The position numbers and the translations under genes were made by a program. From Trebouxia sp. TZW2008 (taxonomy: Eukaryota > Chlorophyta > Trebouxiophyceae > Trebouxiales > Trebouxiaceae): a DNA stretch of 64,000 nucleotides. Where the stretch lies: assembly GCA_002118135.1 (NCBI GenBank), contig BDIU01000046.1, positions 68,577 through 132,576 of the forward strand, in the 5' to 3' direction. The notes under the pieces are model-generated. The model did no database searches. It was given only the letters and a program-made list of their open reading frames with translations, and was not told the DNA's origin. Shown here one piece after another: positions 59,285 through 64,000 of this stretch (within the stretch, counting starts at the first letter, position 1; each line of letters opens with the position of its first letter).

Positions 59285-60239
59285 CGTCAACTATCAATTC
59301 AAATCGTGCTAATAGCTGATGCGTTCAAGCGACCGCACGCGCATGAGTTGCTCGCTAGTCCGTGGTCAAACTCTGGACCCCTGGCGGCAGTCTTGCAGAG
59401 CCAGGGGAAAGTAAAGCAGGGAGACTGAGGCAAACACAAGAATTTTAACAGTTTTGGTACACGTGGCAACATTTGCATTTTGTATCGTGATCGACAACAG
59501 GGAGGCATGCATGATTAGCAACCACAACAGCAAGTAAGAACTGTGGCTTCATCTTGCAGATGCCGCTGCAAACAATTCGTTCAAAATTTCAATTTGCAAG
59601 GAGCTTGCCATGCTCTCATGATTCTGCTAGCCATCGTTTGCAGGACCTGCTCTGGAGTAGTGCAGCTTATCTTCTCGACATGGCAAACCTCTGCTGTGAT
59701 TGGGATCTAGTTGTGCATGACCTTATGCAGAGTTGCTGGATGTCACGAAACAGCAACTACAAGCCTCACCCATCAGCCAAAATAATGCACAAAATACTTC
59801 TCCTTTCCTTGCAACAAGCAGCTGCTGCAATACATATAATCAGCTGACACAAGCCTCAGCACCCTTTTGTATCTTTACATGTACAGCAGCAGTGCTGTGA
59901 TATTACATAGGCTGTGACTAGCCATGACTGTGGATGCCAGCTGTGTTGCATTTGCAATAGACACGCATGTGCTGTGTACCAACTCAACTTTGCCATTGTC
60001 CTGAGTTGAGCTGCATCATGCCATGCCATTTGCGCCATTACGAGGGATGCATGATAGAGAGCAGCCGATTCACGCTGGACCCCTGTCTATTTGCACAGCA
60101 TGAGTGACTTTGTGATCCAGATATGCATGGACATATGTCCTGGCTGCTCATCAACGTCAGATGTCACGCTGTAAGCCTGTGATGTGATGCAGCTAGGGTG
60201 CAACAAATGCGGTGGCTGTGTGGCCAATGAGCTGCTTGC
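59285..60239. other. intergenic region between two minus-strand genes
   Basis: About 0.95 kb with the METTL21-like promoter and the DNAL4-like 3' flank. No gene or repeat is recognised. Confidence 0.4.
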
Positions 60240-60772
60240 TTACATCTTCCAGAGAAGCACACCAGTGGTCCCACCAAGATATATATACAAAAGGTTCTTG
60301 CACTGCAAACAATCCAAATTGACCTCATGTTAGAACTATGGCAGGCAGCAGGGACCATGCATATTTTCTGGTGTTTCATCAAGGGTGGAGCATACCTCAA
60401 ATGTGATATCGTAAGAGAAGTATCCTCCCGCGACAACATGCCAAGGAGCTCCAAACTTCTTGTCCATGGTCTCCTTGATCATCTGCATGCGTGATTTGCT
60501 ATCACGGCCTGAACACAAGTGCACTCTGCAAGCAGGAACCAGGCCTGTGCTTGCAAGTAAGCAGATACCGCACCTAAGCTCTATGCAGGACTGACCTGGG
60601 TACACTTTTCCATGTCCGCGTGATGTTTCTCAACTGCTGTTATACAGGTGTCCATGGCTTCTTCGCGCATCTCAGTTGTCATATCGGTATGCTTGACCAA
60701 GGGATACTTTGCCATCTTCAGGAAAGCTTCCATATCTTTGATGTCGTCGGCCTCTTGCGCCATGGCTGCCAT
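60240..60772 (-). CDS. axonemal dynein light chain 4-like (LC8 superfamily)
   Basis: Three exons, 60772-60596, 60482-60396 and 60302-60240, close in phase to 108 aa. The LC8 fold is recognisable: KYPLVKHTDMTTEMREEAMD, MIKETMDKKFGAPWHVVAGG, YDITFE, and the final strand CKNLLYIYLGGTTGVLLWKM. The KYPLVKHTDM and MIKETMDKKFG blocks point to the DNAL4 branch rather than canonical LC8/DYNLL1. DNAL4 proteins are subunits of ciliary dynein arms, so the organism likely retains motile flagella or genes for them. The Met at 60772 was chosen because it opens a short acidic leader before the conserved core; Met at 60712 or 60763 is also possible. Confidence 0.9.
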
Positions 60773-61141
60773 GATCAACGAGAGCGCCGGGACAGGAGGC
60801 TGTTCCCACTGGCACAAGCACCGATTGGTCGATCGTGATCAAGCTCTGGAAGCCGTGATCGCGGCAACAGCATGCGAGTCAGTCAAAATGAGTGAGTCTA
60901 AATTTCCTTGCCAATTCAGGCTTGTCCAATTGTGAATGCCTGCCTCCACCGGATGCACTGCTCCAATTGCCAGACGAGCAAATGCTGGCGCTGTAGCGGC
61001 CCATTGCTTTGCGTGCTGTGTGACTTGCTCATATCACGGTGCCTTGCAGAGTTTTTGCGCTGATAAGCTAAGCTTTAGTAAGCAACATGTGCATGACACT
61101 GTAATAATATTATGCACGTGGCGACATTTGTCCTTGTTTGA
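60773..61141. other. short intergenic region
   Basis: About 370 bp separating the AMP deaminase stop from the DNAL4-like start; it should hold the DNAL4-like promoter. Confidence 0.4.
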
Positions 61142-64000
61142 TCACGCGTACTCACGGGCTTTGTTGTGTCTGCGGACCTCATGGGCATCAGCACCAGACA
61201 TCACCAAGTTCAGCTCATCAGTATGACAGTCATATCTGAAGCGCATGCGCAGATTGGGTACATTGGTCTTGTGGATGTCATTGCCATCAGGCCCAGGTTT
61301 CCAGTAGTTTGCACATACCCAGTGCATCTTGATCTGCAACAGGCATTGGAAGGAGTAGCCTCAACAAGGGCGAACATGCCAAGCACTAGAAGCACACACA
61401 GACTTGGCAAAAGAGCTGTTTTCGATTTTGTAGTTCAAGGTGTGGACATGCCAAAAAGACAATTGACTGGTGATGCTGCCAGGCTGCATTTACTAGCTTA
61501 TGCACCACACCGTTATAACAGTAGAGTGGGCTATGTACCTGATGTGGGAAGCCGCTGTGAAGCACGCTGTTACGGGCAATCTCGCATAGGTCAGTGGCGC
61601 TCAGCTTCCACACCTGCAGCACACAATCTATTGTTGATCTGGCCAGCTTGCACCTGTATCAATCGCAGATATTATACGGAGTCGCATTGCACGGATGTCC
61701 ATGGCAGGAAGCCTCTTCCGTTTTGCACCAGAAGCTCAGACACATGCACATGCCAATTTCATGCGCAATGTCAAACAGCTTCTGAACGTGAGCTTGAGTG
61801 CCATTTGATATTGGTACATGTACGTACTCTGATGACTCTGCAAAACACAGGCAGGCAGAAGTGACCTGTGCAGCTACACTGTACTCCTCCACCAAGGGCT
61901 CCTTAGTAAGGTGGATCTGCAGGGGATCATCTGTGCTCAGGCTGACATTCATTCCCCTCGCAAAGAAGGTGGGGAAGGGGTTACGATGGTAGTCCAGAAA
62001 CAAGCTGTTGTTGGACAAGGGACTCATACACAGCCCCACCTGCATGAGCAATAAGAAAAATTCTCTGACATGCTCTAGCCAGCCAACAAGGCTGATTGTG
62101 TGCCACACCACATGACGTGAACTCTCGAGCAGTATGTCAAGTGCAATTGTGTGATAGCCAGAACTTTGGCCGATCGTTTGATTGAGCCATTGTTCTGCTC
62201 ATCACGACTCTCACGATGTTGAGTTGCATACTACGCTCTCTGTGATGGGCAAATGCAGCATGAAATTCTCAAGCAAACAAACTAGAAAATATGAAGGTAG
62301 AAGTCAATAACATGACATGTCACAAGCAGGCAGCAAAGGCTCAAACTTGAAAGTGTTCTGATGCTACAGACAAGCAGCAAAGCCTTGTGAGCATATGAAC
62401 TTGACAGTGTTGTCAGGCAGAACAATGGCCTGGCTACTGACCTGCTTCAGGTAGTAGAGGTATTGCATGCAGGGGGACTTGCGTAGGTTGATGCCATGGG
62501 CAATGTTCTCACACAGCATGAAAGCACTGACCAGGTGGTCTGTGTCTCCTGCCTCGCCTACAAAACAAATCAGGTTGTATCATCAATGTTAGCTTAGCCA
62601 ATCATTTGGTACGCAGAGGAGGCCATGTGAATGGCAGATGCAGTTTGTCACAGCATCTTCAGAGCGCAGCACAGAAGTGTCAGAACTGCGTAAGTAGAAG
62701 GACCATCCTGTTTTTCGCGGGGGCAGCAAGAGTCTGTCCAGTAAGATGACCAGCAGAACTGTCCCACTCAGCTATTGTGGGGTTGATTGCAGAGCAGTTG
62801 CCAGCGTAGGATGCCGCATGTGCAGGCAGTCTCAGCCTGCTATGGGGCAAAGGCTCTGCCAGGCAATAGCTGGTTGAGTCACTGACATGGGGTCAGAAGG
62901 CAATGATGCTGAGGCCCAGGTGGTCCCCCCTTGACAGTGCACGTACACATGTCAATTGATCGATTGCAGCAAAGCAGGCATGAATTTTGCAGTGGCAGCC
63001 TGCACAGCAAGCTGATTAGCATGAGGTCTGAACGCAATGGTGTTGAAGCCCTTGCTATATGGGTCAGGACATGAATGCAAATTTCAGCCTGTTGTAGGGC
63101 AAACACTTTTGCTAGGTAAGAGTTTGATGACCCACCAGCATGAGGTCTGAATGCAATGGTGTTGAGGCCTTGGGCCTCCCGCAGTTTGTTCAGAGTGAAC
63201 AGATTGGCGTAGACGTAGTAGGCGTAGTAGGAGTAGGCGGGGTTGTGCTTGAGGTTCCACTCGGCTGGAGTCTGCATGTGCTTGGCTGGCCGCCGCTCTG
63301 GTTTGCTCTCATCATCCACCATGTCTAACCCCACCACCTACAATACAACAACTGCATCCTGAGCCTGTGCTGCAACAGCCTATCTGACCCTGCAGTTGGA
63401 AACCTGTTGGACCTTATATCAGTAGGCAGGGTTGTGCTTGAGGTTCCACTCAGCGGGGATCTGCATGTGTCTGGCTGGCCGCCGCTCTGGCTTGCTCTCG
63501 TCATTCACCATGTCTAGCCCAACCACCTGCATTTCAGCACCTCACTAATCACGTATTTTAGTCACATGTACAAACAGCAATATGTTACAGACTGCAGCAT
63601 TGCCATGCACTTGCAACAAAGCACGCTCTTGCAATGCAGCGTTGCAATGCACTTGCAACAAAGCATGCTTTTGCAGCACAGGCTTGGACGAGGCCCATGA
63701 CGTGTATTGGGCTGGAGGTCTGTAAACTCACATTCTTGAGGAAGAGGTGCAGCTGAGGGTGGGAGTTGGGGTCTTTGGTGACCTCAAACAGCGGCTGGAA
63801 TATGTTGTCCAAAAGTTGCTCAAAGTTCTCAATGATCCCCTGCTCCTTGTACACGTTGTACAGCCGAGGCAGCTGCAAGCAATAACACAGGTCTCAGCTC
63901 TGTAGTCATCAAGTAGCTACATCATCAGCAGCCTTGACAGCATGGATCCAGCAGCTGCTCAGACTTCTCCATGATTCCCTGCTCCTTGTATACATTTTAC
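61142..64000 (-). CDS. AMPD: AMP deaminase, C-terminal part (5' end beyond the window)
   Basis: Six exons in the window, 63872-63732, 63337-63136, 62557-62442, 62039-61866, 61613-61539 and 61333-61142 (stop), close in phase to about 266 residues of the C-terminal catalytic half. Seen: [29 protein letters not shown] (HAGE motif split by an intron), [30 protein letters not shown], the catalytic SLSTDDPLQ, and [16 protein letters not shown]. The enzyme converts AMP to IMP plus ammonia in purine salvage and energy-charge control. The C-terminus has an extra about 20 residues ([14 protein letters not shown]). The N-terminal part and the first zinc ligands are outside the window. Introns contain decoy exon edges. 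Confidence 0.93.
62875..63070 (-). repeat. two decoy copies of the AMP deaminase exon 3' edge
   Basis: GGTCTGAA.GCAATG.TGTTGA copies at about 62885-62925 and 63018-63070 repeat the end of exon 63337-63136 ([11 protein letters not shown]). Confidence 0.85.
63415..63535 (-). repeat. decoy copy of the AMP deaminase exon 5' edge
   Basis: About 115 bp with over 85% identity to the start of exon 63337-63136. It reads [20 protein letters not shown] and then [13 protein letters not shown], with its own CAG acceptor. Confidence 0.92.
63940..64000 (-). repeat. decoy copy of the AMP deaminase exon 5' edge at the window border
   Basis: CAAGGAGCAGGGAATCATGG then AGCAGCTGCTGGATCC, matching the start of exon 63872-63732 ([16 protein letters not shown]) but with altered bases and no in-frame continuation. 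Confidence 0.75.

Overview
This is a 64 kb stretch of a eukaryotic nuclear genome. Genes are densely split into exons of 20-900 bp with GT-AG introns, codon use is only mildly GC-biased, and no operons are visible. The gene set suggests a green alga: plant-type PB1/Raf group-B kinase, WNK-like kinase, CSN5, a plant PHIP1/nucleolin-like RRM protein, a DNAL4-type axonemal dynein light chain, an S28 serine peptidase and an AMP deaminase. A trebouxiophyte-like chlorophyte is my best guess, not proven. Gene models were spliced by hand. In almost all of them every exon phase closes and domain alignments run continuously across the junctions, but no transcript data were available.

Layout, left to right. 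(1) 0.65-10.5 kb: a head-to-head pair of PLP enzymes. The minus-strand gene is a cysteine sulfinate/glutamate-type decarboxylase; the plus-strand gene is a cysteine synthase/cystathionine beta-synthase-like enzyme. Together they could form a cysteate/hypotaurine/taurine module. (2) 11.5-12.8 kb: a small membrane protein (+). (3) 13.0-14.1 kb: a long fold-back element. (4) 14.5-29.3 kb, all minus strand: CSN5, a WNK-related probable pseudokinase, and a 1081-residue Gln-rich/PB1/Raf-like kinase. (5) 30.9-35.0 kb: a SET-domain methyltransferase apparently carrying an F-box (+), a CCHC-WW mini-protein (-) and a small one-membrane-segment protein (+). (6) 35.4-44.4 kb: Elongator subunit 2 (-), divergent by 167 bp from a two-RRM nucleolar-type protein (+, 44.6-48.4 kb). 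(7) 48.9-56.1 kb: S28 peptidase (+). (8) 57.3-64 kb, all minus: METTL21-like methyltransferase, DNAL4-like dynein light chain, and AMP deaminase, which runs off the right edge.

The most striking property is in the introns. At least nine genes contain tandem arrays, period about 65-210 bp, made of copies of an exon EDGE plus its splice site (5' edge plus acceptor, or 3' edge plus donor). The real exon sits at one end of each array. The clearest case is a 131-bp period array of five copies of the catalytic-histidine exon of the S28 peptidase. A second theme is a family of about 160-180 bp TA-flanked MITEs with pogo/Tigger-like ends. Five copies were found, all inside introns, and one abuts a splice donor.
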